DNA of 64,000 nt from Mesorhizobium australicum WSM2073 (GCF_000230995.2 NC_019973.1:2742001-2806000), one strand, 5' to 3'; counted from the stretch's first letter, positions 45,495 through 54,721 are shown. Notes: generated by a model not told the origin, from the letters alone. Numbers and translations are program-made.

Positions 45495-46370
45495 ATGCGC
45501 GAAATTGGGAGCGCTGAACCGGCACATTTCGTGATCGTGCCGCGACGCAAGACTGGGACGAAAATCCTGGGTCTCCTTGTCATTGTCCTGCTTGCAATGC
45601 TCGTCAGGGCTTTCTGGGTCGGCGACATTGCCTGGAGTTATGTCAGCACCAACCTGTTTTCGCCAAGCGTGCTCAAGGGCGTCGTCAACTCCATTATCAT
45701 GACATTCTGCGCCATGGCGCTGGGCATCGTGCTAGGCGTGGTGGCCGCCGTTATGCGCATGTCGGACAATCCGGTGCTGAGGAATGTCTCGATAGGCTAC
45801 GTCTGGCTCTTCCGCGGCACGCCGGCGCTTCTGCAACTGCTGCTGTGGTTCAACCTCGCGCTGATTTTTCCCACGATCGGAATTCCGGGACTGTTCTCGT
45901 TTCGAACCGTCGACATCATGACGCCCTTCGTCGCCGCGTTCCTTGGGCTGGGCATCCAGCAAGGCGCCTATACCGCCGAGGTGGTCCGCGCCGGCATTCT
46001 GGCCGTGGACAAGGGCCAGACCGAGGCCGGCCTTTCAATTGGTATGACGCCTCTACGCGCTATGCTGAGGATCGTCCTGCCGCAGGCCATGCGCGTTATC
46101 GTTCCGCCTATCGGCAACGAAACCATCGGCATGGTCAAGCTCACGTCGCTCGCCAGCGTCATCCAATATTCCGAGTTGCTGAGAAGCGTCGAGGACGTCT
46201 ACTACGTCAACTCTCGCGTCATCGAACTGCTGATTGTCGCCGCCATCTGGTACATGGTCGTCGTCACTGTACTGTCCATTGGCCAGATCTTCGTAGAGCG
46301 CTACTTTTCGAAAGGCTGGGGCGGCCACGGTCAGCCCGCCGGCCAACCTCTCACCGAGGAGGCGGCGTGA
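45495..46370 (+). CDS. Polar amino-acid-type ABC permease
   Basis: Membrane subunit of 291 residues of a His/Glu/Gln/Arg-family ABC importer. It contains [20 protein letters not shown] (start of the permease domain), [20 protein letters not shown] with the family's FRGTP-x-L-x-Q motif, and the EAA loop [20 protein letters not shown]. The ATG at 45495 (MREIGSAEP) is preferred to a longer frame from 45435. A single permease gene is present, so the channel would be a homodimer. It overlaps the ATPase start (TGATG). Confidence 0.9.
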   Translation: MREIGSAEPAHFVIVPRRKTGTKILGLLVIVLLAMLVRAFWVGDIAWSYVSTNLFSPSVLKGVVNSIIMTFCAMALGIVLGVVAAVMRMSDNPVLRNVSIGYVWLFRGTPALLQLLLWFNLALIFPTIGIPGLFSFRTVDIMTPFVAAFLGLGIQQGAYTAEVVRAGILAVDKGQTEAGLSIGMTPLRAMLRIVLPQAMRVIVPPIGNETIGMVKLTSLASVIQYSELLRSVEDVYYVNSRVIELLIVAAIWYMVVVTVLSIGQIFVERYFSKGWGGHGQPAGQPLTEEAA

Positions 46371-47131
46371 TGGACGCGCTGATCACGGCTGTCGGTCTGC
46401 AGAAATATTTCGGTTCTTTCCATGTCCTGCAAGACATCGACTTTGCAATTGCCAAGGGCGAGGTCGTCTGCATCATCGGCCCATCCGGCTCTGGCAAGAG
46501 CACCTTTCTGCGCTGCATCAACCAGCTTGAAAAGATCGATGCTGGATATGTCGCCATCGAGGGCGAAATCGTGGGCTACCGCCGTGATGGGAACAAACTC
46601 CATCCGTTGAGCCAAAGCGAGATCGCCCGCCAGCGGCAGTCCGTGGGCATGGTGTTCCAGCGTTTCCATCTTTTCCCGCACAAGACGGTGCTGCAAAACA
46701 TCGTCGAAGGGCCGGTGGGAGTGCAGAAACGCCCCAAGAGGGATTGCATCGATGAAGCCAAGACCCTGCTCAACCGCGTCGGGCTTTCCCTCAAGGCCGA
46801 TGCTTACCCGGGCGAATTGTCGGGAGGCCAGCAGCAGCGTGTGGCGATCGCTCGCTCACTCGCGATGAAGCCGAAAGCGATGCTGTTCGACGAGCCCACC
46901 TCGGCGCTCGATCCGGAGCTGGTCGGCGAGGTGCTGAGCGTGATGAAGGAGCTTGCGGCGTCCGGCACCACTATGATCGTCGTCACGCATGAACTGGGCT
47001 TCTGCCGCGAGGTGGCCGACCGTGTGCTGTTCATGGACGCCGGTCGCATCGTCGACTGCGGGACACCCGCCGAGATTCTCGAAAATCCACGAAATCCCAG
47101 AGTGAAGAATTTCATCTCTGCGGTGCTTTGA
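46370..47131 (+). CDS. Amino-acid ABC transporter ATP-binding protein
   Basis: ATPase of 253 residues in the GlnQ/HisP group. Walker A is [20 protein letters not shown] and the Q-loop is [20 protein letters not shown]. The signature is [18 protein letters not shown], Walker B is [15 protein letters not shown], and the switch His is in [15 protein letters not shown]. It energises the permease encoded just upstream. Confidence 0.93.
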   Translation: MDALITAVGLQKYFGSFHVLQDIDFAIAKGEVVCIIGPSGSGKSTFLRCINQLEKIDAGYVAIEGEIVGYRRDGNKLHPLSQSEIARQRQSVGMVFQRFHLFPHKTVLQNIVEGPVGVQKRPKRDCIDEAKTLLNRVGLSLKADAYPGELSGGQQQRVAIARSLAMKPKAMLFDEPTSALDPELVGEVLSVMKELAASGTTMIVVTHELGFCREVADRVLFMDAGRIVDCGTPAEILENPRNPRVKNFISAVL

Positions 47132-47157
47132 AAAACAACCTTCAGGAGGAAAAAGCC

Positions 47158-47985
47158 ATGAAATTCATACGCATTGCCGTTTCGGCGATGGCCTTGGTCG
47201 CGGCCGGTGCTGCGCACGCCGACACCAAGCTTAACCTTGTCAACCAGGGTGAACTGCGCGTCCTGACGAACCCGATCTACCCGCCCATGGAATTCGTCAA
47301 TCCCGATCAGGGCACGCTGGATGGCTTCGACGTAGACCTGATCAACGCCATTGGCAAAAAGCTCAACCTTGACGTGCTTTTCGTCACCTCCGCATTCCAG
47401 GAGCTGCAGAGCGGGCTCCAGACCGGGCGCGGCGATATGATCATCTCCGGCATGAGCGACAACGTGAAGCGCCAAGCCAGCATGGACTTCGTCGACTACA
47501 TAACGAGTGGCCCAATCCTCTTCACGATGAAGGCCAACGCCGCCCAATATAAGGAAACGACGGATTTCTGCGGCAAGACCGTCGCCGGCAGCCGTTCGAC
47601 CTCCTTCGGCGAAAACGTCACCGGCTGGAGCGACGCCAACTGCGTGGCCAAGGGTAAGCCTGCGATCAAGTTCGAGGGAACGGCCGATTCCAACGCCGCC
47701 CGTCTCGGCATGAAGCAGGGCCGCTACGACGCCGTGGTGCAGGGCATCGAAACGATTGCCTACCAGATCCGCCTCGAGCCGGACACCTATCAACTCGTCG
47801 GCGAACCCCTGCTCAGCAACGATACCTTCGGCATGGGCTTCAAAAAGGACAATACCAGCCTTCGCGATGCCGTGGCCGGCGCATTAGACGAACTGATCAA
47901 GGACGGCTCTTACGACGCCATGCTCAAGAAGTGGGGCTTGGTGCACAACGCGGTGCCGAAGGCCGTCATCAACGGCGTGAAGTAA
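47158..47985 (+). CDS. Amino-acid-type periplasmic binding protein
   Basis: Receptor of 275 residues with signal peptide MKFIRIAVSAMALVAAGAAH-A. The mature protein begins LRVLTNPIYPPMEFVNPDQG and FDVDLINAIGKKLNLDVLFV, the family-3 amino-acid binding fold, and continues with LQTGRGDMIISGMSDNVKRQ. A conserved ligand-contacting Arg appears in the KRQ segment. The AGGAGGA site before 47158 fixes the start. The ligand is probably an amino acid or an N-substituted derivative handled by the downstream enzymes. Confidence 0.92.
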   Translation: MKFIRIAVSAMALVAAGAAHADTKLNLVNQGELRVLTNPIYPPMEFVNPDQGTLDGFDVDLINAIGKKLNLDVLFVTSAFQELQSGLQTGRGDMIISGMSDNVKRQASMDFVDYITSGPILFTMKANAAQYKETTDFCGKTVAGSRSTSFGENVTGWSDANCVAKGKPAIKFEGTADSNAARLGMKQGRYDAVVQGIETIAYQIRLEPDTYQLVGEPLLSNDTFGMGFKKDNTSLRDAVAGALDELIKDGSYDAMLKKWGLVHNAVPKAVINGVK

Positions 47986-48067
47986 GCACCGAGGCGCACC
48001 TAAATCTCCTCACTTCGCGATTTGACCGGTCATCCGGCCGGAGCGGAGAGCTTTTGTCTTTCACAAT

Positions 48068-48092
48068 CCGCGCCCGGCTTTGCCGGGCGCGG
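48068..48092. terminator. Strong 11-bp hairpin after the binding-protein gene
   Basis: Arms CCGCGCCCGGC and GCCGGGCGCGG pair perfectly around TTT. There is no T-run after it, so it is probably a 3' stabiliser or partial attenuator that raises expression of the binding protein over the enzymes downstream, as often seen in ABC importer operons. It lies 28 bases before the next start codon. Confidence 0.6.
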
Positions 48093-48120
48093 ATGAATCC
48101 CCAAACAGAATGACCACGCC

Positions 48121-48999
48121 ATGCCGCAGTCGCCTCTTATCATCGGTTCGCTTTGGCCAGCCGGAAGACAATCCGCAGTCGGTCTCGCTTTCGACGTCGA
48201 TGGGCCGACGGGAGACGCGATGCTCGACGGATCGCTGCTTTGCAACCCGCGCTATTTCACGCAGGGCGCCTATGGCCCATGGCGCGCGCTGCCGAGATTA
48301 CTCGACCTGCTCGCGGCCTATGACCTCAGGGCCACCTTCTTTATCCCAACCTGGGTTGTGGAGCACTGGACCGACCGGTGCGAGCGCATCGTGGCCGGCG
48401 GGCACGAAGTTGGCTATCACGGTCACCGCCACGAGGTGTTCATTGACCTCACGGCGGAGCAGCAACGGGACGTGATGGCGCGGTCGCGCCGGATTTTTCG
48501 CGACCGGCTCGGCGTGACCCCTATCGGGTTCAGAACACCATCGGGCGATTGGAGCCACGAAACGGTGGCGCTTCTCCAGGATTTCGGCGTCATCTACTCG
48601 AGTTCCATGCGCGGCGACGACCGCCCCTACTTCCATCCTTCCGATGAGGGTCCCGGGCTCGTTGAAGTCCCGGCGCGCTGGGACATCGACGACTACACCG
48701 CGCTTGCCTACACGGAGAGGCCGGATTTCCCCGTCGGGCTTGACCGGATTGCAGACTATCGCGTCGTGGAGCGCAACTGGTGCGCGGAGTTCGAAGGCTA
48801 TCACCGCGAAGGGCTGTGCTGGACGACGATCCTGCATCCGAAGGTATGCGCCAAGCCAGGGCGTCTTTCCATTCTCGAAGGCCTGTTCAAGGTGATCGCC
48901 AGCAAAGGCGACAGCGTCTGGACGGCCCGTCTCGGCGACATCGCCCATTGGTGGATCGAACGCTGGTCCGAGGCCGACAATCGAAAGCCGACGCCATGA
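48121..48999 (+). CDS. Polysaccharide-deacetylase-fold hydrolase
   Basis: Protein of 292 residues of the NodB/CE4 fold (the same fold as allantoinase PuuE). Catalytic/metal features are VGLAFDVDGPTGD (Asp) and GYHGHRHEVF, the His-x3-His zinc motif, with GFRTPSGDWSHETVALLQDF and EGYHREGLCWTTILHPKVCA further on. No signal peptide, so it acts in the cytosol. In this operon it more probably removes an acyl or amide group from a small imported compound than acts on a polysaccharide; that is inference. Confidence 0.87.
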   Translation: MPQSPLIIGSLWPAGRQSAVGLAFDVDGPTGDAMLDGSLLCNPRYFTQGAYGPWRALPRLLDLLAAYDLRATFFIPTWVVEHWTDRCERIVAGGHEVGYHGHRHEVFIDLTAEQQRDVMARSRRIFRDRLGVTPIGFRTPSGDWSHETVALLQDFGVIYSSSMRGDDRPYFHPSDEGPGLVEVPARWDIDDYTALAYTERPDFPVGLDRIADYRVVERNWCAEFEGYHREGLCWTTILHPKVCAKPGRLSILEGLFKVIASKGDSVWTARLGDIAHWWIERWSEADNRKPTP

Positions 49000-49889
49000 C
49001 CCCGCCACAGCCTACAATCTGGCCCAAGGGCAAAAACTGCGCCGTGATGATCGCGGTGCCGTTCGACGACGGAGCCGACGCGATAGCCGCCGCTCCCGAT
49101 CTTGCCAACAGATCGAAGAGCCTGTCGGTCTGGCAATTCGGCGCAACCCGTGGCGTCGAACGGCTTTGCCGGACATTCGCCACATCGAGCGTCAAGGCAA
49201 GCTGGTTCCTGGACGCCCAAACGGCGGATCGCCATGGCGACCTGGTGCGTCGGATCGCCTATGCGGGGCACGAGATCGCAAGCAGCGGTCTTGCCTTCGA
49301 TCGCTACGATGCGCTCACGCCTGCCCGGTCGCTCGACAGCCTCAAGCGCTCGAGGGACGCACTGGAAACGCTGGCGGGGAGGCACACAACCGGGTTTCGC
49401 CTGCCGCAGGGCAATTGGCCCCCAGGGTTCGACAGACTTCTGATGGAAGCGGGCTACAGTTGGTCGGCCAGCCTCAATGGCGACGACGTGCCCTACACTC
49501 ATCCGTCCGGCCTTGTGGCAATTCCGGTTCACATCGAGCTGGAAGACCGGCCCTATTTCCAGTTCAATTTCGCGCCCGCCTTTCCGAAGGGGCAGGGCCG
49601 GATACCCGACTACGAAGGCGTCCTTCACAACTGGGTCGCCGAGTTCGACGCATATCGCCGCTTCGGCCTCTGCTACGTTATCCAGCTTCGACCGGAATGG
49701 AGCGGAACACCTGGGCGCATCTCGCTTGTCGAGGACCTGCTGCGTCACATCCTCAGCTTCGACGATGTGTGGCTGGCGACTGGCGCCGAGATAGCGGAGC
49801 GCCAGAAGGCGCTTGGCTCGACCGTCACGAATGATCATCCGATCCAGGTCTTCGACGCCTACCGCAAGGAGCAGGGCGTCGATGACTGA
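48996..49889 (+). CDS. Deacetylase-fold paralogue lacking zinc ligands
   Basis: Protein of 297 residues clearly related to its neighbour: AVMIAVPFDDGADAIAAAPD, TGFRLPQGNWPPGFDRLLME, SASLNGDDVPYTHPSG and LCYVIQLRPEWSGTPGRIS align in order. Where the neighbour has GYHGHRHEVF this protein reads EIASSGLAFDRYDAL, so both zinc histidines are gone. It is translationally coupled (ATGA). The likely reading is a non-catalytic partner in a heteromeric enzyme. Confidence 0.83.
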   Translation: MTPPQPTIWPKGKNCAVMIAVPFDDGADAIAAAPDLANRSKSLSVWQFGATRGVERLCRTFATSSVKASWFLDAQTADRHGDLVRRIAYAGHEIASSGLAFDRYDALTPARSLDSLKRSRDALETLAGRHTTGFRLPQGNWPPGFDRLLMEAGYSWSASLNGDDVPYTHPSGLVAIPVHIELEDRPYFQFNFAPAFPKGQGRIPDYEGVLHNWVAEFDAYRRFGLCYVIQLRPEWSGTPGRISLVEDLLRHILSFDDVWLATGAEIAERQKALGSTVTNDHPIQVFDAYRKEQGVDD

Positions 49890-51243
49890 AACCATTCTGA
49901 CTGCACTTGCCGACAAACTCGCTGCCACGGACTTTTCGGACTTTCCTGAAAACACGGTGCGAAAAGCCAAGCTCCATATCCTGGACACGGTGGGCGTTTC
50001 GATCGCGGGCGCGACATCCCTCGAGACGAAGCTCGCGGTCGACGCAGTTGGGTTGAAGGGCGACATAGGAGAGGCGAGCGCCTGGGGACTGCCGCTCAAG
50101 ACCGACGCCCGCACCGCCGCCTTTATCAACGGCGTGTCCGCGCATGCCTTCGAACTGGACGACTCCGGCGGCTGCGACCACTCCGGCGCCGTCGTTCTGC
50201 CGGCCGTCATCGCAGCACTCGAGACGACCGGACGGGCGGTGGACGGTCGCCTGTTCCTCAAATCGGTGCTGCTTGGGTATGAGGTGGGACGCCGCGTCCT
50301 GGAGGCCTGCGGCGGCTATGAAACCCACAACGGCAAAGGCTGGCATTCTACTGGCACCTGCGGGACCTTCGGCGCTGCGGCGGCCGTGGCGACACTGTTG
50401 GGGCTGGATCGAGACGGCATAGCCTCGGCGCTAGGCTGCGCGCTCTCCTATTCGGGCGGGACCTGGGCCTTCATCCATGATGGCGGCCCTGCCAAGAAGC
50501 TTCACGCCGGCCGTGCCGCGGAGGGCGGCTACGTTTCGGCCCGGCTCGCTCGGTCCGGTTTTCGCGGGCCAATTTCGGCTTTCAACGATGTTTGGGGCGG
50601 ATTTTTCCGAACCTTCGGTGACGTGCGGGCGGCGCCGGAAGAGCTCAGTCGCGATTTCGGCCAGAACTGGCGGCTCAACCGCTGCTCAATCAAACCGCAC
50701 GCGACGTGCCGCGGCACGCATTCAGCCATCGACGCCATCGATTTGATGCTCGGGGACAACGGGCTGGCGAGTTCGGATGTCGCTTCGGTCTCCGTCGAGA
50801 TGAGCGGCTTCCAGTTCGGCATGTGCGGCCACAAGACTGTAACCTCGCGAGCGCAGGCGCAGATGAGCCTGCCTTATGCGGTCGCGGCGCGGCTGCATTA
50901 CGGCAAGGTCTCGTTGGCCGAGCTCGAGGAGAAAGCCTGGCGTGATCCAGCGATCGGCAAATGGCTGGACCGTGTGACGGTTCGCGTCGACCAGGCGATG
51001 CGCGATGAGGAAGAGCCGTCCGTGCACATCCGTACCCCTGATGGGAGCGCGTTCTCGGCGAAGGTGGAAGATCCGCTCGGCGGACCGCTCAATCCGCTGA
51101 GCGATGAACGCATCATTGCCAAATACACCGACCTTGCCGGGGCAGTGCTGCCGGAAACTCGCATTGCCGCGCTCCGCGATGAGATCCTCGGCATCGATGC
51201 CCTCGCCGATGTCCGCCCTTTCACCAACCTGCTCCAACCGTGA
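49882..51243 (+). CDS. MmgE/PrpD family protein
   Basis: Protein of 453 residues with the MmgE/PrpD fold, which includes 2-methylcitrate dehydratase, cis-aconitate decarboxylase and iminodisuccinate epimerase. It starts MTETILTALADKLAATDFSD and contains HILDTVGVSIAGATS, SAHAFELDDSGGCDHSGAVV, WHSTGTCGTFGAAAAVATLL, KKLHAGRAAEGGYVSARLAR and SIKPHATCRGTHSAIDAI. The start overlaps the previous gene by eight bases. Next to an argininosuccinate-lyase-type enzyme, an epimerase of an N-linked dicarboxylate is the most attractive role (inference). Confidence 0.87.
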   Translation: MTETILTALADKLAATDFSDFPENTVRKAKLHILDTVGVSIAGATSLETKLAVDAVGLKGDIGEASAWGLPLKTDARTAAFINGVSAHAFELDDSGGCDHSGAVVLPAVIAALETTGRAVDGRLFLKSVLLGYEVGRRVLEACGGYETHNGKGWHSTGTCGTFGAAAAVATLLGLDRDGIASALGCALSYSGGTWAFIHDGGPAKKLHAGRAAEGGYVSARLARSGFRGPISAFNDVWGGFFRTFGDVRAAPEELSRDFGQNWRLNRCSIKPHATCRGTHSAIDAIDLMLGDNGLASSDVASVSVEMSGFQFGMCGHKTVTSRAQAQMSLPYAVAARLHYGKVSLAELEEKAWRDPAIGKWLDRVTVRVDQAMRDEEEPSVHIRTPDGSAFSAKVEDPLGGPLNPLSDERIIAKYTDLAGAVLPETRIAALRDEILGIDALADVRPFTNLLQP

Positions 51244-51244
51244 G

Positions 51245-52639
51245 ATGACAATGTCCGCACTTTCGAACGCAACATGGTCGCCCCTCTTCAAGGAGGCAGT
51301 CTCGACCGACTTTCGCGACTTTCACGAATGCCTCGACCAGGACAAGCGCATCGCCATCTATGACGTCGCCGCCTCCAAGGTTCATGCCCGGATGCTAATG
51401 CGCGCAGGCGTCCTGACGCCCACGGACCACGATGCCATCCAGGTCGGTCTCGACACGATCGCTGGGGAAATCGGATCGGGTGCTTTTGCGTGGAGGAAGG
51501 AGCTCGAGGACGTCCACATGAACGTCGAAAGCCGCCTGACGGCGCTGGTCGGCGACGCCGGCAAGAAGCTTCACACCGCCCGCTCGCGCAATGACCAGGT
51601 CGCGACGGATATTCGCCTTTATGCACGAGCCGAACTCGCAGCGCTCGGCCTTGAGTTGCAGGCGCTTATCCTCGCCTTCGTCGATCTCGCGGAACCCCAT
51701 GCGGCTACGATCATGCCGGGCTTCACCCACCTTCAGATCGCGCAACCGGTTACGTTCGGCCATCACTTGATGGCTTATGCGGAGATGTTCAGCCGCGATG
51801 TCGAGCGCGTTGGCCAGGCGCGCGAGCGCCTCAACGTGTCACCGCTGGGCGCCGCGGCGCTCGCGGGAACAAGCTATCCCATTGATCCTGATTTCAGCGC
51901 GCAGCAACTCGGTTTTTCGCGCGCCTTCCGCAATTCGCTCGACGCGGTGTCCGATCGCGATTACGTGGTCGATATCTGCTCGGCCGGGGCAGTCATCATG
52001 GGCCACCTGTCGCGCTTTGCCGAGGAGGTCATCCTGTGGTGTACGCCAATGGTCGATTTCATTGAGCTCGGCGATCAGTTCTGCACCGGCTCGTCGATCA
52101 TGCCGCAGAAGCGCAATCCTGATCTTGCCGAGCTTGTCCGTGGCAAGGCCGCGCGTGTTATCGGCAACCTGACGACGTCGGTGGCCCTGATGAAATCTCA
52201 GCCTCTCGCCTTCAACAAGGACCAGCAGGAATCCAAGCCGCCGCTGACCGATACGTTGGAGAATGTGCGTGGCGCGGTTACCGTCACGACGCAGATGCTG
52301 CCGACGATTAAGGTCAAGGCCGCCAACATGCGCGCGGCTGCGGAAAAAGGCTATTCGACGGCGACAGACCTCGCAGATTATCTCGTGCGCGCCGGCATGC
52401 CCTTCCGGGATGCCCACCATGCGGTGGCCGCGATCGTGGGCGCGGCACGAGACCAGGGTTACGCTACACTTTCCGCGATGCCGCTTGCTGCCATGCAGGC
52501 TTTTGCTCCCATTATCTCGGAGGACGTGGTGGATGCCCTGACGACGGAAGGCTCCGTTGCCAGCCGCAACCATCGCGGCGGCACCGCACCCGTGCAGGTT
52601 CGCCGCGCCGCGGCCGAACTGCGGGTCATGCTCGGGTAA
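51245..52639 (+). CDS. Argininosuccinate-lyase-family C-N lyase
   Basis: Protein of 464 residues of the fumarase/aspartase superfamily; another possible start is the ATG at 51251. It has VESRLTALVGDAGKKLHTAR, SRNDQVATDIRLYARAELAA, PGFTHLQIAQPVTFGHHLMA and the signature GSSIMPQKRNPDLAELVRG. Such enzymes cleave argininosuccinate, but the same branch contains lyases that split ethylenediamine-disuccinate and iminodisuccinate into fumarate and an amine. The operon (ABC importer, hydrolases, MmgE/PrpD, LysR) argues for catabolism more than arginine synthesis. It has its own complete catalytic set. Confidence 0.9.
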   Translation: MTMSALSNATWSPLFKEAVSTDFRDFHECLDQDKRIAIYDVAASKVHARMLMRAGVLTPTDHDAIQVGLDTIAGEIGSGAFAWRKELEDVHMNVESRLTALVGDAGKKLHTARSRNDQVATDIRLYARAELAALGLELQALILAFVDLAEPHAATIMPGFTHLQIAQPVTFGHHLMAYAEMFSRDVERVGQARERLNVSPLGAAALAGTSYPIDPDFSAQQLGFSRAFRNSLDAVSDRDYVVDICSAGAVIMGHLSRFAEEVILWCTPMVDFIELGDQFCTGSSIMPQKRNPDLAELVRGKAARVIGNLTTSVALMKSQPLAFNKDQQESKPPLTDTLENVRGAVTVTTQMLPTIKVKAANMRAAAEKGYSTATDLADYLVRAGMPFRDAHHAVAAIVGAARDQGYATLSAMPLAAMQAFAPIISEDVVDALTTEGSVASRNHRGGTAPVQVRRAAAELRVMLG

Positions 52640-52677
52640 TTAGGCGAGCTATTTACCTACGCGAGAACGCCTGTTTA

Positions 52678-53604
52678 ATGACGGGTCCATCGCGGAGAAT
52701 GGTTTTGAAACTGGCGTTCCAACAGAATCGGTTGCCGCCGCTGCAGACATTGCAGACCTTTTCCGTCGTCGCGGAAACCGGAAGCTTCACGCTGGCTGCC
52801 TCCGAGCTCAATCTCAGCCAGAGCGCCATCAGCCGCCAAATACAGCAGCTCGAGCATTACTTCGGCTGCAGCCTGTTCCAGCGCCACACGCGCAAAGTGG
52901 TGCTGACGGAGCAAGGAGAGGCGATCGTTCCCATCGTCAACGGATTGCTTATCTCGCTGCGCAACTCCTTCGAGGCAACACGGACCAGGGGGCGGTCGCT
53001 CACGGTGCGCATGCCGCCGACCTTCGCCCGGCGCTGGCTTCTGCCTCGACTGACGGACCTTCATGGTCGCCATCCGGGTCTGAACATCACGATCGACACT
53101 GCCTGGTTCGCCCGCCCGACCTTCGGGACCGGCGACATCGACCTGCTGGTCCTCTATGGCAACGGCCATTGGCCGGGCATGCATGTCGAATTGCTTTTGC
53201 CCGAAAAACTGACCCCGATGTGCTCGCCCTCGTTTGCCACCTCGCTTGGCAACCCAGCGCGGATCGAAAGCCTGGCCGACTGCGTGCTGCTGCACTCCAA
53301 TGCGCGACAGAGCGACTGGACGCTGTGGCTGCAGGCCGAGGGCGCCTATGACCTGACGGCGGTGCGCAACCAGATATTCGACACCCAGGATTTCGCGATG
53401 ACGGCAGCGGCAAGCGGTTATGGCGTCACGATGGGCGACATGCATCTTGCACGACAGGATCTGGAAAGTGGCACGCTTGTCACCCCCTTTCGGCGCATCA
53501 TCGAAAGCGGCTATGGCTATTACGCGATCTGCCCGGCGCGAGAGGACGCCAAAGCACGCGTGTCCGACCTGCTAAACTGGTTGGTAAGGGAGCGGCCAAC
53601 GTAA
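52678..53604 (+). CDS. LysR-family regulator (GcvA-like)
   Basis: Transcription factor of 308 residues. Helix-turn-helix: LQTFSVVAETGSFTLAASEL followed by NLSQSAISRQIQQLEHYFGC. The effector domain begins SLTVRMPPTFARRWLLPRLT and has the GcvA-type DIDLLVLYG segment. It lies 38 bases after the lyase gene on the same strand, so it may be co-transcribed with, and regulate, the upstream catabolic operon. Start chosen at 52678; a Met at 52699 is possible. Confidence 0.88.
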   Translation: MTGPSRRMVLKLAFQQNRLPPLQTLQTFSVVAETGSFTLAASELNLSQSAISRQIQQLEHYFGCSLFQRHTRKVVLTEQGEAIVPIVNGLLISLRNSFEATRTRGRSLTVRMPPTFARRWLLPRLTDLHGRHPGLNITIDTAWFARPTFGTGDIDLLVLYGNGHWPGMHVELLLPEKLTPMCSPSFATSLGNPARIESLADCVLLHSNARQSDWTLWLQAEGAYDLTAVRNQIFDTQDFAMTAAASGYGVTMGDMHLARQDLESGTLVTPFRRIIESGYGYYAICPAREDAKARVSDLLNWLVRERPT

Positions 53605-53774
53605 AATCCCTGCAGCATCGGTGCGGCACTGCCGGCCCCGCTCTTGTCCGCGGCGTTGATGAGATCGTAGACCGCGCGCGTCGAGGCGCCCCCGGTACCG
53701 AACATGGGACGGGAGCGACCCACCGGCGTCACCTATGTCTATGCGCCGGACCGAACGGCGGAGCGACCGGTCGC
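53605..53774. other. Decayed coding remnant
   Basis: Short pieces in several minus-strand frames (RAVYDLINAADKSGAGSAAP, MLQGFYVG) seem to continue the remnant encoded at 53775-54068, broken by frameshifts. No intact gene. Confidence 0.35.
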
Positions 53775-54068
53775 TCATCTGGGCCGGAACCCTGCAGGTC
53801 GACGGAGATGGTGGCTGTGTCGCCATCTATGACGGACGCGACCCCAGCGATCCGAATCCGGCTTTAGGCCGATCAACTTCGATAGATTGACATCGGGCAT
53901 ATCACCGCCGCGCTGCATGACGAACTGCGCGGTCAGTGCGGCGACTGCGGCAACCGTCCAGAGGACCAGCCGTTTCGGCGCGCCTGCCAGCAGACGCGCC
54001 CGCCGCCGCTGTGCGCCTTGCCGCTTGCGCCATTGTTTGGATTGATTGTCGTAGCGAGATCGATCCAT
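53775..54068 (-). pseudogene. Broken membrane-anchored protein gene
   Basis: From ATG at 54068 the frame reads MDRSRYDNQSKQWRKRQGAQ, a positively charged head, then one membrane segment (LVLWTVAAVAALTAQFVM), then DVNLSKLIGLKPDSDRW. A shifted frame then gives VASVIDGDTATISVDLQ, reminiscent of the start of a thermonuclease-like domain, and further pieces follow. It appears to be a single-pass protein with an extracytoplasmic domain that has been frameshifted. It follows two small genes on the same strand. Confidence 0.45.
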
Positions 54069-54109
54069 AGCAGTCCCCGACGCCGACCACCCTGGCCAAG
54101 TGCTGTCGA

Positions 54110-54310
54110 TCATGGGCTCCCATTGCAATAGAAGTCGTCGACGAACCGGCCGGTGGCCTTGTCCCGGCACCGCCACATTAGCGCATAGTTCTGTTCATAG
54201 AATTGATCCCAGGCCACGCCGTAGGCCGTGCGAGGTGGGCGGTAATATCCCCCGCCGTAGCCGTTGTTGGCCGCAACAGCAACGGCCGCGCTATTCCAGT
54301 CGCTACGCAT
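54110..54310 (-). CDS. Small Gly/Tyr-rich hypothetical protein
   Basis: Protein of 66 residues starting MRSDWNSAAVAVAANNGYGG and containing GYYRPPRTAYGVAWDQFYEQ and a C-terminal Cys pair (WRCRDK, FYCNG). It has no family I recognise. Its ATG overlaps the stop of the lipoprotein gene by eight bases, which supports translation. The composition suggests a periplasmic protein, though no signal peptide is visible. Confidence 0.55.
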   Translation of the reverse strand: MRSDWNSAAVAVAANNGYGGGYYRPPRTAYGVAWDQFYEQNYALMWRCRDKATGRFVDDFYCNGSP

Positions 54311-54527
54311 TGTCAGCCTCTACAAGCCGCATGCACTTGTCCGCCGTCGCCCCGCGGCGGACTAGCAGGGCCGCTACTCTGCTTCGATATTGTTCGTCCG
54401 TGGAGGCCAATGTATGGCACAAGGCCACGGTATTCATTGCCGTGAGATCGCCATCAGATACAACAGGAGTGGTTGAGCAACCGGCCAGAAACAGCGCGGT
54501 GCTCGCAAGAGCTTGCAGTCTTTTCAT
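54303..54527 (-). CDS. Small lipoprotein
   Basis: Protein of 74 residues with a lipobox: MKRLQALASTALFLAGC, lipidation at Cys17, then STTPVVSDGDLTAMN. The remainder (VALCHTLASTDEQYRSRVAA, LLVRRGATADKCMRLVEADN) is helical with two Cys. The GTGGGGGAAAA stretch before 54527 is a plausible ribosome site. It heads a run of three short minus-strand genes. Confidence 0.72.
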   Translation of the reverse strand: MKRLQALASTALFLAGCSTTPVVSDGDLTAMNTVALCHTLASTDEQYRSRVAALLVRRGATADKCMRLVEADNA

Positions 54528-54721
54528 TTGATTTTCCCCCACGTAAAATAATGGGGAAACTACGTCCCAGGAGTCCAGAGCTTGTTTTCTTCTGCTCAAG
54601 CATTGAATGCATAACCATTCGATGCGCAATCAAATATCAACATCCGCGTCGGGGGCGCATGTCACGCCGAGCGGGCTCAATACCACAGGCGAAGCAGCCA
54701 TCACCAATGCGAACTGGAAGC

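Noticed and set aside
48801..50261. Minus-strand frame of 486 codons
   Set aside because: Antisense to the deacetylase paralogue and MmgE/PrpD genes; a result of high GC content.
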